From Candidatus Thiodiazotropha sp. CDECU1 (GTDB taxonomy: Bacteria; Pseudomonadota; Gammaproteobacteria; Chromatiales; Chromatiaceae), in assembly GCF_963455295.1 (NCBI RefSeq), contig NZ_OY734020.1, positions 620,001 to 684,000 on the forward strand: a stretch of 64,000 nucleotides of DNA. Reading direction: 5' to 3'. Of this stretch, positions 17,629-28,295 are shown one piece after another. Under the pieces are notes generated by a model, which worked only from the letters and a program-made list of their open reading frames with translations, was not told the DNA's origin and made no database searches. A program made the position numbers and the translations under genes. Every line of letters starts with the position of its first letter. The first letter of the stretch is position 1.

Positions 17629-20277
17629 ATGAGGGATGTCATAAATCGTAATAGTATCGTGACGCGATCCAAAAGATTCTCAGAGCGTACGCGCAGTGCC
17701 TTGATAATGTTGCTGTTGACCGGTTTATTGGCGGCCAGCAATTGGCTGTGGCGCTGGGATCTGCTGCTCTATGATCTACAGTTGGGATTCATTTCCAGGC
17801 CAGCTGCAGAGGATATCATCATTGTTGCTGTGGATGAGAAGAGCCTGGAAGCCTTGGGACGATGGCCCTGGTCGCGCGAGGTCCATGCGAAACTTGTGGA
17901 TAGACTCACCCAGGCGGGGGCTAAGGCCATTATCCTGGATATCTTGTTCGCTGAACCCGATCGAAATGATCCTGAATCGGATAATCAATTGATCCAGTCT
18001 ATCGCCGCCAGTGAACGGGTGTTTATGCCGGTTATCCTTGAGGAGCATCGACAGGGTGGGATGCTGGTGGAGTCTATGCCTATACCCGCGCTGTCGAATG
18101 TGGCGGCAGGTTTAGGGCATGTGCATATGGACCTGGATGCCGACGGGATCGCCCGTGGTGTATTTCTCTATGAGGGGTTGGGGCAGGCCTATTGGCCGCA
18201 CCTGATGCTGGCGGTGCTGAGCTGGCTCGAACCTGGTGAGGTGGGAATGCGCTCCGCGCCCACCAGTCGGCAGGCACCGAATATCCATACAATCAATCGT
18301 CATACCCATCGTCTTATCCCTTTCTATGGCCCCGCGGGTCACTATCATCGCTACAGCTACAGCCAGGTACTGGAGGGTGATTTTCTACCCAATCTTTTCC
18401 GTGACAAGATTGTAGTGGTTGGTGTCACGGCAACCGGGATTGGCGACGCCTTGCCCACCCCGGTATCCGGCTATGGGGTGCCGATGCCCGGCGTGGAGAT
18501 TAATGCCAATATTCTGCAGAGCCTGAGGCAGGATCAGGCAATTACACCCATTGCCTATCTGCCTCATTTACTGGGTAGTGCCCTGATCGTGGTCCTTCCC
18601 TTTGTGCTCTATCCCTATTTTCCTACCCGCGCAGCACCCCTCGTGTCGCTGATACTGGTGGTTGTATTTTTTCTATTTACCATAGCGCTGCTGCGCTGGG
18701 CCGAGTTTTGGTTTCCACCCTCTGCCGCCTTGTTGGGACTATTGTTGAGCTATCCCTTGTGGAGTTGGCGACGCCTGGATCAGGCAGTACGTTACTTGAA
18801 CGAACAGCTTGAACGCATGCAGAGTGAGCAGCGTTTGTTGCCGGTGGAACAACCACCCAGTGATATCACCACCGCCATGGAATTCCTTGCCAGGCTGATG
18901 CCGCTTCAGGGTTGGGTACTCTATGACGTCGATAGTGGCAAACAAATGCTGCAGTCTGGCTCAGCGCTGGGACCGCCATTGGAATCCCTGACAAAAGGGA
19001 GATGGCAGCGATCTGGAGCGGAGCTGTGGACTGAGATTCAGCGACCCGAGTCAGCCTGGCAGTTGGGGTTGGTGTGGCCGAGAAATGAGGTGCCTGTGGG
19101 CCACTCGATGAAGCTGGTGGATGAGTTCGCTCTGCAATTTTCCCTTGAACCTGAAGCCAATCAGGATGGTGTGCTGGAGCGAGTGGAATTGCGCATGCAG
19201 CAGATGAAGGAGACCAATGCCCGCCTGCAGCGCTTCCGTCATCTGATCAGTAATGCGGTGGGACAGATGGATGACGGGCTGATGGTCATCAATGGCCTGG
19301 GGCAGGTAGTGATGTCCAATCCTCGAGCCTCCTTCTATCTTGGTCACCCATCTGACCAGGAACTGCTGGGCGAGGATGCCTATCATCTGCTGAGTGTCTT
19401 GGAAATTCAGGGTGCTGAGACATGGCAAGAGGTATTCACCAAGGTTTTGCTGCATAAGGAGCCGGTGCGTTTTGAGGCCGTACGTTCCCCCGATACCGAA
19501 CTGTTTGTGCAGTTGAAAACCCTACAGGAAGTGGATGCGGAGTTTCCCGGTTTGATAGTCAATCTCTCCTACATCGGGACCTTGAAACGATCTGAACGCA
19601 CTCGTGCCAAGATGCTGAATTTCCTGTCCCACGATATACGCTCTCCAATCACCTCTCTGCTCTCATTGACCCAGTCCAAACAGCTGTTGGATGGGAATGG
19701 AAAAGAGATGGCTGAACAGATTCAGCCATTGGCCCGCCGATCCCTCAAACTGGCGGACAATTTTTTACGCCTGGCGCGGGCCGAGGTTGTAGAGACCGCT
19801 TCATTTACCGATACCAATTTCGTTGAGGTGGCACATAACGCAGCGGACGAGGTCTATGTTCAGGCCAAGGCGAAACAGGTAAAACTGCTGCGTCAGTTCA
19901 ATGAGGATGAAATATGGTTGCGGGGAGACTTGGGCTTACTGGAGCGGGCATTGGTTAACTTGCTGGAAAATGCGATTAAATTCTCCCCGTCTGAGAGCCA
20001 GGTCACTATGACCCTCTCTATCAAACATTCCCGACTTATATGTGAAATCGAGGATCAGGGCCCAGGCATTCCGGAACACCAGTTAAATGACATATTCATG
20101 CCCTTTATGCAGGCTGATTCGAATCAAATAATGCGTAAAAAGGGGGTTGGCTTGGGTCTGAGTTTTGTCAAGGTAGTGGCAGAGAAGCATCATGGCTCGG
20201 TAACGGCTGACAACATCGGGAAAGGTGGTGCGGTCTTTACCCTGAATCTTCCATGCGAGGAGAATCCTGCCACATGA
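17629..20277 (+). CDS. CHASE2-domain sensor histidine kinase
   Basis: An 882-aa membrane kinase. A first helix (about 25-45) is followed by a periplasmic CHASE2 sensor (about 50-300; FISRPAAEDIIIVAVDEKSL, ALGRWPWSREVHAKLVDRL, VVGVTATGIGDALPTPV are typical), then three hydrophobic segments (about 310-385), a coiled linker, a PAS-like domain (about 545-650), the HisKA dimer with the phospho-acceptor in LSHDIRSPITSL (His near 668), and a HATPase with ENAIKFSP, DQGPGIPE and GVGLGLSF. All catalytic boxes are present. It is last in the regulator-FecR-kinase unit and probably phosphorylates that regulator. Confidence 0.92.
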   Translation: MRDVINRNSIVTRSKRFSERTRSALIMLLLTGLLAASNWLWRWDLLLYDLQLGFISRPAAEDIIIVAVDEKSLEALGRWPWSREVHAKLVDRLTQAGAKAIILDILFAEPDRNDPESDNQLIQSIAASERVFMPVILEEHRQGGMLVESMPIPALSNVAAGLGHVHMDLDADGIARGVFLYEGLGQAYWPHLMLAVLSWLEPGEVGMRSAPTSRQAPNIHTINRHTHRLIPFYGPAGHYHRYSYSQVLEGDFLPNLFRDKIVVVGVTATGIGDALPTPVSGYGVPMPGVEINANILQSLRQDQAITPIAYLPHLLGSALIVVLPFVLYPYFPTRAAPLVSLILVVVFFLFTIALLRWAEFWFPPSAALLGLLLSYPLWSWRRLDQAVRYLNEQLERMQSEQRLLPVEQPPSDITTAMEFLARLMPLQGWVLYDVDSGKQMLQSGSALGPPLESLTKGRWQRSGAELWTEIQRPESAWQLGLVWPRNEVPVGHSMKLVDEFALQFSLEPEANQDGVLERVELRMQQMKETNARLQRFRHLISNAVGQMDDGLMVINGLGQVVMSNPRASFYLGHPSDQELLGEDAYHLLSVLEIQGAETWQEVFTKVLLHKEPVRFEAVRSPDTELFVQLKTLQEVDAEFPGLIVNLSYIGTLKRSERTRAKMLNFLSHDIRSPITSLLSLTQSKQLLDGNGKEMAEQIQPLARRSLKLADNFLRLARAEVVETASFTDTNFVEVAHNAADEVYVQAKAKQVKLLRQFNEDEIWLRGDLGLLERALVNLLENAIKFSPSESQVTMTLSIKHSRLICEIEDQGPGIPEHQLNDIFMPFMQADSNQIMRKKGVGLGLSFVKVVAEKHHGSVTADNIGKGGAVFTLNLPCEENPAT

Positions 20278-20364
20278 CCCGGCTTAACCGTGCAGAGGAC
20301 GTTTGTTTGCGCTAAGTAAAAGCGTGCATAATGGGCGTTTTCGACAGATTATCCGGAGTGAGTG

Positions 20365-22212
20365 ATGCCGCAATACCGTTCCCGTACGACCACCCATGGG
20401 CGCAATATGGCTGGCGCCCGCGCCCTTTGGCGGGCCACAGGCATGAAGGACGGCGACTTCGATAAACCGATTATTGCCATCTCCAACTCGTTTACCCAGT
20501 TCGTACCCGGTCATGTGCATCTGAAAGATCTGGGACAACTGGTTGCCAGGGAGATCGAGGCGGCCGGCGGGGTGGCTAAAGAGTTCAATACCATTGCCGT
20601 GGATGACGGTATCGCCATGGGGCATGGGGGAATGCTCTACTCCCTGCCGTCACGGGACATCATTGCCGATTCAGTGGAGTATATGGTCAACGCGCACTGT
20701 GCCGACGCACTGGTCTGCATCTCCAATTGCGACAAGATAACCCCCGGCATGCTGATGGCTGCAATGCGCTTGAATATTCCGACCCTGTTTGTCTCCGGTG
20801 GGCCAATGGAAGCGGGTAAGGTTCAGTTGCATGGCAAAGAGCACCATCTGGATCTTGTGGATGCCATGGTTTCAGCAGCCAACCCGGATGAGAGTGATGC
20901 AGACGTTGAGAAGATCGAGCGCTCCGCCTGCCCCACCTGTGGCTCATGTTCAGGCATGTTTACCGCCAACTCCATGAACTGCCTGACCGAGGCCCTGGGC
21001 CTCTCCTTGCCGGGCAACGGGTCCTTGCTGGCCACCCATGCCGATCGGGAACAGCTCTTTTTGGAGGCGGGGCGTCGTGTCGTCGAGCTGGCACAGCGTT
21101 GGTATGAGCAGGATGACGCCAGTGTCCTGCCGCGCAATGTTGCGACCTTCGAGGCCTTTGAAAATGCCATGAGTCTGGATATCGCCATGGGTGGCTCCAC
21201 CAATACCGTACTCCATCTGCTCGCCGCCGCTTATGAAGGGGAGGTGGATTTCTCCATGGTCGATATCGACCGTTTGAGCCGCAAGGTGCCGAACCTGTGC
21301 AAGGTAGCCCCGGCCACGCAGCAGTATCATATGGAGGATGTGCATCGGGCAGGCGGGGTGATCGGTATCCTGGGCGAGCTAGACCGGGCCGGGCTGATAC
21401 ATCGCCATGTGCCGACGGTCTATGCGGCGACTATCGGAGAAGCTATCGATCGCTGGGATATCGTGCGCAGCAATGAGGAGGAGGCGCGTAACCGCTATCT
21501 GGCCGCCCCTGGCGGGGTGCCCACTCAAGTGGCCTTCAGCCAGGCATCCCGCTGGCCTGATCTGGATCTCGACAGAGAGCAGGGCTGTATCCGGGATCTG
21601 GAACATGCCTACTCCCGGGATGGTGGATTGGCCGTCCTGTATGGCAACCTGGCTGAGCAGGGATGTATCGTCAAGACCGCGGGGGTGGATGAATCCATCC
21701 TTAAATTTACCGGGCCGGCACGCATCTTCGAGAGTCAAGATAGTGCGGTTGAAGCGATTCTGAATGATGATATCCAGGCAGGCGATGTGCTGATCATCCG
21801 TTATGAGGGGCCGAAAGGGGGGCCGGGCATGCAGGAGATGCTCTACCCCACCAGTTATCTCAAATCAAAGGGGTTGGGTAAGGCATGTGCATTGGTCACT
21901 GATGGCCGTTTTTCCGGCGGCACATCAGGACTATCCATAGGCCATTGTTCCCCCGAGGCGGCCGAAGGGGGGAATATCGGTTTGGTGGAGGAGGGTGACT
22001 CAATAGAGATCGATATTCCCGGGCGAACCATACAGATCGCCATCGCTGATGAGATATTGCAACAGAGGCGTGACGCAATGACTGCAAGAGGCAATCAGGC
22101 CTGGCAACCCATGGGTAGGGAGAGGGTCGTATCTCAGGCCTTGAAGGCATACGCCGCCTTGGCAACCTCGGCTGCCCGTGGGGCGGTCAGGGATCTCAGT
22201 CAACTTGACTAA
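20365..22212 (+). CDS. ilvD: dihydroxy-acid dehydratase
   Basis: A 615-aa IlvD/Edd-family iron-sulfur dehydratase converting 2,3-dihydroxy-isovalerate and its methyl homologue to the keto acids of valine and isoleucine synthesis. Seen: [20 protein letters not shown] at the start, [19 protein letters not shown] and [19 protein letters not shown] (cluster cysteines), [30 protein letters not shown]. The length suits the [4Fe-4S] bacterial type. The ATG at 20365 follows GGAG by 7 bases; an adjacent GTG at 20362 is less likely. It is not in an ilv operon here. Confidence 0.97.
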   Translation: MPQYRSRTTTHGRNMAGARALWRATGMKDGDFDKPIIAISNSFTQFVPGHVHLKDLGQLVAREIEAAGGVAKEFNTIAVDDGIAMGHGGMLYSLPSRDIIADSVEYMVNAHCADALVCISNCDKITPGMLMAAMRLNIPTLFVSGGPMEAGKVQLHGKEHHLDLVDAMVSAANPDESDADVEKIERSACPTCGSCSGMFTANSMNCLTEALGLSLPGNGSLLATHADREQLFLEAGRRVVELAQRWYEQDDASVLPRNVATFEAFENAMSLDIAMGGSTNTVLHLLAAAYEGEVDFSMVDIDRLSRKVPNLCKVAPATQQYHMEDVHRAGGVIGILGELDRAGLIHRHVPTVYAATIGEAIDRWDIVRSNEEEARNRYLAAPGGVPTQVAFSQASRWPDLDLDREQGCIRDLEHAYSRDGGLAVLYGNLAEQGCIVKTAGVDESILKFTGPARIFESQDSAVEAILNDDIQAGDVLIIRYEGPKGGPGMQEMLYPTSYLKSKGLGKACALVTDGRFSGGTSGLSIGHCSPEAAEGGNIGLVEEGDSIEIDIPGRTIQIAIADEILQQRRDAMTARGNQAWQPMGRERVVSQALKAYAALATSAARGAVRDLSQLD

Positions 22213-22217
22213 GCCTG

Positions 22218-22628
22218 ATGCGATCGCTGTTTCTGTTGCTGTTTGTTGCAGGGTGTAGCGGGGGCGACCCGACTGCTACTGATCCAGGATTGATTTTCGA
22301 AGATGGATTCGAGAATTCAGTGGATGAGGTGGATATCCTTGCGGAAGGGGGTACCATGGTTCGCGGATTCGATGCCTGGTTGAAGATATCACCCAAGCTA
22401 ACGACTCTGCGACCTCGCAATCTGTCTGATTATGCATACCATGATTGTGCAGAAATGGTGGCCTGGTTTCACGCTGTTACCGGTGATGACAATCTTATAA
22501 CAATGCATAGCGGGCTGACCTGCCAGGTATACGAGGAACCCAGATTCAAGTTTGAAAATGGTCGTTGGCTGTTAGCGGACCGAAGCGAAGGTTCTTACTA
22601 TTATCGAATCTGGAAGCATAACTATTAA
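22218..22628 (+). CDS. small lipoprotein of unknown function
   Basis: A 136-aa predicted lipoprotein: a very short signal peptide with lipobox FVAGC (Cys13), then SGGD, which with no Asp at +2 favours outer-membrane sorting. I do not recognise the mature domain; it has HDCAEMVAWFHAVTGDD and a C-terminal aromatic-rich segment RSEGSYYYRIWKHNY, with Cys residues near 75 and 95 that could pair. It begins 5 bp after ilvD and may be read through from it, but the function is unlikely to be shared. Confidence 0.6.
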   Translation: MRSLFLLLFVAGCSGGDPTATDPGLIFEDGFENSVDEVDILAEGGTMVRGFDAWLKISPKLTTLRPRNLSDYAYHDCAEMVAWFHAVTGDDNLITMHSGLTCQVYEEPRFKFENGRWLLADRSEGSYYYRIWKHNY

Positions 22629-22725
22629 TCAATTATTACTATAATTTTAATTATTACAATCAGTTGGTTGCTCCCTGCGGTGCCAGACTAAGATCCCGCA
22701 TAAGGGGACGAACTTCCGGAGACGA

Positions 22726-23433
22726 ATGGTGTATTTTGATCTCAAACGGTGTTATCTGTTTACTCACTTGGACGATAGTCAGTTCGAACAGATTGAAAAG
22801 ATGGCCCATGAACTAAGGCTTAGGGATGGTCAGCTCTTTTTCCAGTCCGGCGATCCAGCTACCCATTTTTTTCTCGTCATTCAGGGACAGATAAAACTGA
22901 CCCGACTCTCCATGCAGGGACAGGAGAAGGTTATCGAGATAATCTCACCGGGACAGACCTTTGCTGAGGCATTGATGTTTGGTGAGCACCCGGAATACCC
23001 GGTGAATGCTGTTGCCATTGGCGATACCTACCTGTTGAGTTTTGAGGCCGCTCAATTTCTGGAAATTCTGCGGGGATCCATCGATACCTGTTTCAGATTG
23101 ATGGGGGATATGAGCCACCGGCTGAAAAATCTGATTCGTGAGATCGATGAGTTGACCCTGCAGAGTGCCAGTTGTCGGGTCGCCAGTTTCTTATGGAAGA
23201 GATGGCAGGCCAGCGCGGATGGTGACATCGGTTTTGAACTTCAGGCACCGAAGGGGGTGATCGCTTCCAGGCTTTCGGTTACACCGGAGACCTTCTCCCG
23301 CATTCTGCACAATTTCACCGATCAGGGGCTGATTCGTGTCGATGGCGGCCGGGTGGAGGTGCTGGACGAGGGTGGATTACTCGACTTTGCCGATATCACG
23401 GGCAGGATCAACCGGGAAATCTCCTCCACTTGA
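22726..23433 (+). CDS. Crp/Fnr-family transcription regulator
   Basis: A 235-aa regulator: an N-terminal cyclic-nucleotide-binding-type beta barrel (GQLFFQSGDPATHFFLVIQG, about 35-55) joined by a long dimerisation helix to a C-terminal helix-turn-helix (KGVIASRLSVTPETFSRIL, about 183-201). It lacks the four-Cys cluster of oxygen-sensing FNR and the cAMP-binding arginine pattern of CRP is not clear, so it resembles the Dnr/NnrR group that responds to nitric oxide or another ligand. It is monocistronic, reading away from the lipoprotein. The target genes are unknown. Confidence 0.88.
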   Translation: MVYFDLKRCYLFTHLDDSQFEQIEKMAHELRLRDGQLFFQSGDPATHFFLVIQGQIKLTRLSMQGQEKVIEIISPGQTFAEALMFGEHPEYPVNAVAIGDTYLLSFEAAQFLEILRGSIDTCFRLMGDMSHRLKNLIREIDELTLQSASCRVASFLWKRWQASADGDIGFELQAPKGVIASRLSVTPETFSRILHNFTDQGLIRVDGGRVEVLDEGGLLDFADITGRINREISST

Positions 23434-23545
23434 GCCCGATAGGCCCATGAGTCCCCTCGAATTTTACTCAGATTGAGGTATTCCTGCTGTTTGCCGGGTA
23501 TACTCTCCCCCCTTGGCGAATAATCAACCCTTTTTATAGATAGTG

Positions 23546-24703
23546 ATGAAGGATAGTTTCCCATTTCCGGTAGCCCGAATCGGCCTCATTGGTGGTGGCC
23601 AGTTAGGGCGTATGATGGTCAAGGCGGCAAAACGTCTGGGCTGTACTTGTGTGGTCCTCGACCCCTATCCCCGCTCACCTGCCGGACAGGTTGCCGGGCA
23701 TCAGATAATCGGCGGATATCACGATCCAGCAAAACTTCGTGAGTTGGCGGAATCCTGTGATGTGGTGACCTTCGAGTTGGAGAATATCGATACCGAAACC
23801 CTGGCTCAGCTGCAGCGTGAGGGGCATGTTATCCATCCAGCCCCGGCCCTGCTCTCGGTGTTGCAGGATAAGCTGACCCAAAAGCAGTTTCTGGAGCAGC
23901 ATGGTATCCCCACGGCAGAGTTTGTGGAGATGCCGGAACCTGAACTGCAAGCCTTTGAATCTTTTGGTTTTCCGCTGGTACAAAAGGCGCGTCGCGGTGG
24001 TTATGACGGGCGTGGTGTGGCGGTGATGCCGAATGCAGAGGATTTTGCCAAGCATCTCCCTGTGGCCTCATTAGTGGAGCGATTCGTGCAGGCCAAGAAG
24101 GAGTTGGCGGTAATGGTCGCCCGCAATCAGGAAGGGGGGTGTATCGCCTATCCAACAGTTGAGATGTGTTTCCGCCCCGGGGAAAATGTTCTCGATCTGC
24201 TGCTATGCCCCGCCGCAGTGAGCGCGGAGGTTGCCGCGGCGGCAGAGGCGCTGGCGATGCGCACCATCGATGCACTGCGGGGTGTGGGCGTATTTGGTGT
24301 GGAGATGTTTCTCACCCAGGATGACCAGTTGCTGGTGAATGAAATCGCACCACGTACCCACAACTCAGGCCACCATACTATCGAGGCCTGCATCACCGAT
24401 CAGTTTGAACAGCATCTGCGGGCCATTTTGGGATTGCCCCTGGGGGCCACCGACCTTTTATCGCCTGCGGCGATGATCAATCTGCTCGGTGATTCAGCAG
24501 CTCGTGGCAGGCCGGTTATAGAGGGTATGGCCGCCGCCCTCGGGATAGAGGGGGTCTGTCTGCATCTGTATGGCAAGGCGGAAGTGACCCCCTACCGCAA
24601 GATGGGGCATGTCACCGTACTCGATCCGGATCTGGATGCGGCCAGGCGTAAAGCGGAACAGGTGCGGGATCTGATTAAAATAACTGGAGAACAGCAGCCA
24701 TGA
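23546..24703 (+). CDS. purK: 5-(carboxyamino)imidazole ribonucleotide synthase
   Basis: A 385-aa ATP-grasp enzyme that joins bicarbonate to AIR with ATP to give N5-CAIR in purine synthesis. The N-terminal [20 protein letters not shown], the ATP-grasp centre with [25 protein letters not shown], the [22 protein letters not shown] signature and the closing [16 protein letters not shown] are all present. The start may be the ATG at 23546 or the GTG one codon earlier. The stop overlaps purE by ATGA, giving the common purKE unit. Confidence 0.96.
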   Translation: MKDSFPFPVARIGLIGGGQLGRMMVKAAKRLGCTCVVLDPYPRSPAGQVAGHQIIGGYHDPAKLRELAESCDVVTFELENIDTETLAQLQREGHVIHPAPALLSVLQDKLTQKQFLEQHGIPTAEFVEMPEPELQAFESFGFPLVQKARRGGYDGRGVAVMPNAEDFAKHLPVASLVERFVQAKKELAVMVARNQEGGCIAYPTVEMCFRPGENVLDLLLCPAAVSAEVAAAAEALAMRTIDALRGVGVFGVEMFLTQDDQLLVNEIAPRTHNSGHHTIEACITDQFEQHLRAILGLPLGATDLLSPAAMINLLGDSAARGRPVIEGMAAALGIEGVCLHLYGKAEVTPYRKMGHVTVLDPDLDAARRKAEQVRDLIKITGEQQP

Positions 24704-25200
24704 ACCAACCAGTTGTGGGCATTATCATGGGAAGTGATTCCGATCTTCCCGTCATGCAGGAGGCGGCAAAGGTGCTGCAGGAACTGCAGGTTCCCTACGA
24801 GATGACCATCGTTTCGGCCCATCGTACCCCCAGCCGGCTCTATGAATATGCCCAACAGGCCGCAGACAGGGGGCTCCAGGTGATCATTGCCGGTGCGGGG
24901 GGTGCCGCCCATCTCCCCGGTATGGTCGCTTCGCTTTCGCCCCTACCGGTAGTCGGCGTGCCAGTGAAGACCTCCGCCCTGAGTGGCGAGGATTCTCTGC
25001 TCTCCATCGTGCAGATGCCGCCAGGCGTACCGGTGGCCACCGTCGCCATCAATGGCGCCCGAAATGCGGGTATTCTGGCGGTGCAGATCCTCAGCACCGC
25101 CCAGCCCGAGCTGCGCCAACGTATCATCGACTTCAAGCAGGCCCTGGAAGCGATGGTTATGTCCAAGGTCGAGGCGATGGAATCGAGTCAAGAAGGTTAA
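24700..25200 (+). CDS. purE: N5-carboxyaminoimidazole ribonucleotide mutase
   Basis: A 166-aa class I PurE that moves the carboxyl group of N5-CAIR to C4 of the imidazole in the sixth step of purine synthesis; it forms octamers. [26 protein letters not shown] and [17 protein letters not shown] are the active-site loops, and [21 protein letters not shown] completes the signature. Translation is coupled to purK by a 4-bp overlap. The C-terminus is followed directly by a dispersed repeat. Confidence 0.96.
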   Translation: MNQPVVGIIMGSDSDLPVMQEAAKVLQELQVPYEMTIVSAHRTPSRLYEYAQQAADRGLQVIIAGAGGAAHLPGMVASLSPLPVVGVPVKTSALSGEDSLLSIVQMPPGVPVATVAINGARNAGILAVQILSTAQPELRQRIIDFKQALEAMVMSKVEAMESSQEG

Positions 25201-25204
25201 AAAA

Positions 25205-25378
25205 ACCGCAAATGATGCGAAAGGTGTTTTGTTGATTCAGCTCGGTACCTCTATCGTGTAGGGTGCGGCTTGCCGCACCGTTATTTCCTTTAGGCACACT
25301 GGTGCCTCATTGGTGCGGCAAGCCGCACCCTACATTTATCTTGAACATTTGCGTTTATTCGCGTTCATTTGCGGACTA
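25205..25378. repeat. nested palindromic repeat, copy 1
   Basis: Perfect 22-bp inverted repeat: arm 25258-25279 (starting GTAGGGTGCGG) and arm 25312-25333; each arm is itself a hairpin (GGTGCGGC-TT-GCCGCACC). Outside are diverged arms rich in CGCAAAT/ATTTGCG (about 25205 and 25345-25375). The same build is seen at 28142 and 37650. Non-coding, between purE and clpB. Confidence 0.85.
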
Positions 25379-25404
25379 TCCTCTTCCATAGCCCCCTATT
25401 CAGG

Positions 25405-25432
25405 TTGAAATAGGGGGATTCCTCCCCCATCT
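25405..25432 (+). promoter_or_regulatory. sigma-32 (heat shock) promoter of clpB
   Basis: TTGAAA at 25405-25410, a 14-bp spacer, then CCCCATCT at 25425-25432, 35 bp ahead of the clpB start. This is close to the RpoH consensus (CTTGAAA, 13-15 bp, CCCCATNT) and is just where clpB is expected to be heat-induced. Confidence 0.88.
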
Positions 25433-25466
25433 GAAGGGTATTGAATCAGTTTTCGGAGTATTTCCC

Positions 25467-28061
25467 ATGCGAATGGACCGTTTGACCAGTAAATTCCAGA
25501 TGGCGCTGGCGGATGCCCAGAGCCTGGCTGTTGGACGTGATCACCAGTTCATCGAGCCGGTGCATCTGATGATCGCCCTACTGGATCAGGATGGGGGCAC
25601 GATTCGCCATCTGCTTACCCAGTCCGATGTCAACGTCAACCAGTTGCGAACCAGCTTGAGCGCCGCCATGGAAAGGCTGCCCAGCGTCCAGGGTGCGGCG
25701 GGTGATCTGCATATCTCCAATGATCTGGGACGGCTGCTGAACCAGACCGACAAGCTGGCGCAACAGCGCAAGGACCAATATATCTCCAGCGAACTTTTCG
25801 TCCTCGCGGCAGTCGAGGACAAGGGCGAACTGGGCGAGGTGTTGCGCAATGCGGGAGGATCCAGGGAGGCCCTGGAGCAGAGCATCGAAAAGCTGCGTGG
25901 CGGACAGAGCGTGGATGATCCGAACGCGGAGGATCAACGCCAGGCATTGGAGAAGTACACTATCGATCTCACCGAGCGCGCGGAGCAGGGCAAACTGGAC
26001 CCTGTGATCGGGCGTGACGATGAGATACGTCGCACCATTCAGGTGCTGCAGCGCCGTACCAAGAACAACCCGGTACTGATCGGCGAACCCGGGGTGGGCA
26101 AGACCGCCATCGTGGAAGGGCTGGCGCAGCGCATTATCAATGGCGAGGTGCCGGAGGGACTGAAGAGCAAACGGCTGCTCTCCCTCGACATGGGCGCCCT
26201 GATCGCCGGGGCCAAGTTTCGTGGTGAGTTCGAGGAGCGCCTGAAGGCGGTACTCAACGATCTGGCCAAACAGGAGGGGCAGATCATTCTCTTCATCGAT
26301 GAGCTGCATACCATGGTCGGCGCCGGCAAGGCGGAGGGCTCCATGGATGCGGGGAATATGCTGAAACCCGCCCTGGCCCGGGGTGAACTCCACTGTGTCG
26401 GGGCCACCACCCTGGATGAATATCGCAAATATCTGGAGAAGGATGCGGCCCTGGAGCGCCGTTTCCAGAAGGTACTGGTGGAAGAGCCCAGCGTGGAAGA
26501 TACCATTGCCATCCTGCGCGGCCTCAAAGAACGCTACGAGGTCCACCATGGCGTGGATGTCACCGATCCCGCGATCGTGGCTGCGGCAACCCTCTCCCAT
26601 CGCTATATCAGCGACCGCCAACTGCCGGACAAGGCCATCGACCTGGTGGATGAGGCGGCCTCTCAGATCCGCATGGAGATCGACTCCAAGCCGGAGGAGA
26701 TGGATCGGCTCGAACGGCGCCTGATTCAGTTCAAGATAGAGCGTGAGGCCCTCAACAAGGAGTCCGATGAGGCCTCGAAAAAGCGTCTGGCTGAACTCGA
26801 GGCGCAGATCGATCGCCTGGAACGGGAGTTCTCCGACCTGGAAGAGATCTGGAAATCGGAAAAGGCGGCGCTGCAGGGCACCACCCACATCAAAGAGTCC
26901 CTGGAAGAGGCCAGGCTCGAGCTCGAGACGGCTCGCAGAGCCGGCGATCTGGCGCGCATGTCAGAGCTGCAATATGGCCGTATTCCCGAGCTGGAGCGAC
27001 AGCTCGACATGGCGACCCAGGCCGAGATGCAGGAGATGAAGCTGCTGCGCAACAAGGTCTCGGAAGAGGAAATCGCCGATGTGGTCTCCAAGTGGACCGG
27101 CATTCCCGTCTCCAAGATGCTGGAGGGGGAGCGGGACAAGCTGCTGCGCATGGAAGAGGAGCTGGGCAGACGGGTGATCGGCCAGGAGGAGGGGGTGCGC
27201 GCGGTGAGCGATGCCATCCGCCGCTCCCGGGCCGGGCTCTCCGATCCCAATCAACCCAACGGCTCGTTTCTCTTTCTCGGTCCCACCGGTGTGGGCAAGA
27301 CCGAGCTGTGCAAGGCATTGGCGGAGTTCCTCTTCGATACCGAGGAGGCGATGGTGCGCATCGATATGTCGGAGTTCATGGAGAAGCACTCGGTAGCGCG
27401 GCTGATAGGTGCGCCCCCCGGCTATGTCGGTTATGAAGAGGGCGGCTATCTGACCGAAGCGGTCCGCCGAAGACCCTACTCGGTACTGCTGCTGGATGAG
27501 GTGGAGAAGGCCCATCCCGATGTCTTCAACGTATTGTTACAGGTGCTCGATGACGGACGTCTCACCGACGGCCAGGGACGAACGGTCGATTTCCGTAACA
27601 CGGTGATCGTGATGACCTCCAACCTGGGCTCCCAGGTGATCCAGGATATGACCGGTGAGGAGCACTATCAGGAGATGAAGGCGGCGGTGATGGAGACGGT
27701 GCGGCAGAACTTCCGTCCCGAATTCATCAACCGGCTGGATGAGATCGTGGTCTTCCACCCTCTGGCCAGCGAGCAGATCCGCGCCATTGCAAGGATCCAG
27801 ATCGACTACCTGCACAAGCGGCTCTCGGAACACGATATGGGGCTGGTGATCACCGATACGGCCCTCGACCGCCTGGGCGAGGCGGGATTCGATCCGGTGT
27901 ATGGCGCACGGCCCCTGAAACGGGCGATTCGTCAGCAGCTGGAAAACCCTCTGGCCCAGGAGATCCTGGCGGGCCGATTTGGACCTGGGGATACCATCGA
28001 GGTGGATAGTACCGACGAGGGTTTGTCCTTCACTAAACGTAAGCAGGTCACTGCGGCTTGA
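25467..28061 (+). CDS. clpB: ATP-dependent disaggregase ClpB
   Basis: An 864-aa Hsp100 chaperone that, with DnaK, pulls polypeptides out of aggregates through its hexameric pore. Domains in order: Clp N-domain (1-145), first AAA+ module with Walker [10 protein letters not shown] near 206, the long coiled-coil M-domain (about 410-525), second AAA+ with GPTGVGKTE near 608 and pore loop GYVGYEEGG, and the C-terminal small domain. No ClpP-binding IGF loop is expected. GGAG lies 9 bases before the ATG and a sigma-32 promoter precedes it. Full length, no sign of damage. Confidence 0.98.
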   Translation: MRMDRLTSKFQMALADAQSLAVGRDHQFIEPVHLMIALLDQDGGTIRHLLTQSDVNVNQLRTSLSAAMERLPSVQGAAGDLHISNDLGRLLNQTDKLAQQRKDQYISSELFVLAAVEDKGELGEVLRNAGGSREALEQSIEKLRGGQSVDDPNAEDQRQALEKYTIDLTERAEQGKLDPVIGRDDEIRRTIQVLQRRTKNNPVLIGEPGVGKTAIVEGLAQRIINGEVPEGLKSKRLLSLDMGALIAGAKFRGEFEERLKAVLNDLAKQEGQIILFIDELHTMVGAGKAEGSMDAGNMLKPALARGELHCVGATTLDEYRKYLEKDAALERRFQKVLVEEPSVEDTIAILRGLKERYEVHHGVDVTDPAIVAAATLSHRYISDRQLPDKAIDLVDEAASQIRMEIDSKPEEMDRLERRLIQFKIEREALNKESDEASKKRLAELEAQIDRLEREFSDLEEIWKSEKAALQGTTHIKESLEEARLELETARRAGDLARMSELQYGRIPELERQLDMATQAEMQEMKLLRNKVSEEEIADVVSKWTGIPVSKMLEGERDKLLRMEEELGRRVIGQEEGVRAVSDAIRRSRAGLSDPNQPNGSFLFLGPTGVGKTELCKALAEFLFDTEEAMVRIDMSEFMEKHSVARLIGAPPGYVGYEEGGYLTEAVRRRPYSVLLLDEVEKAHPDVFNVLLQVLDDGRLTDGQGRTVDFRNTVIVMTSNLGSQVIQDMTGEEHYQEMKAAVMETVRQNFRPEFINRLDEIVVFHPLASEQIRAIARIQIDYLHKRLSEHDMGLVITDTALDRLGEAGFDPVYGARPLKRAIRQQLENPLAQEILAGRFGPGDTIEVDSTDEGLSFTKRKQVTAA

Positions 28062-28068
28062 TTTAACA

Positions 28069-28291
28069 GTCCGCAAATGCTTACTTAAACCTCAACTGGT
28101 TCCGAGGGATGATCTTTGGAACCAATAACCAGAATAAACAGGTAGGGTGGGGCCCTGCCCCACCGATATATCTCTTATGACTCGCATTTAGGTGGGGCAG
28201 GGCCCCACCCTACACTTCTGCATTCCTATGCAGGAGCGTGTGAACGATGGCAAATTAATAGAGAAAAGTATTGCTTTCATTTGCAGATAGT
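28069..28291. repeat. nested palindromic repeat, copy 2 (variant arms)
   Basis: Arms 28142-28164 (starting GTAGGGTGGGGCC) and 28191-28213 form a 23-bp inverted repeat; the core is GGTGGGGC rather than GGTGCGGC, and the changes are compensated on both sides. Outer GTCCGCAAAT (about 28070) and ATTTGCAGAT (about 28279) mark the edges. It lies between convergent clpB and coaE. Confidence 0.8.
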
Positions 28292-28295
28292 ATTC

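Noticed and set aside
25578-26888. 436-codon ORF opposite clpB
   Set aside because: Antisense shadow of a strongly conserved gene; no SD or domains.
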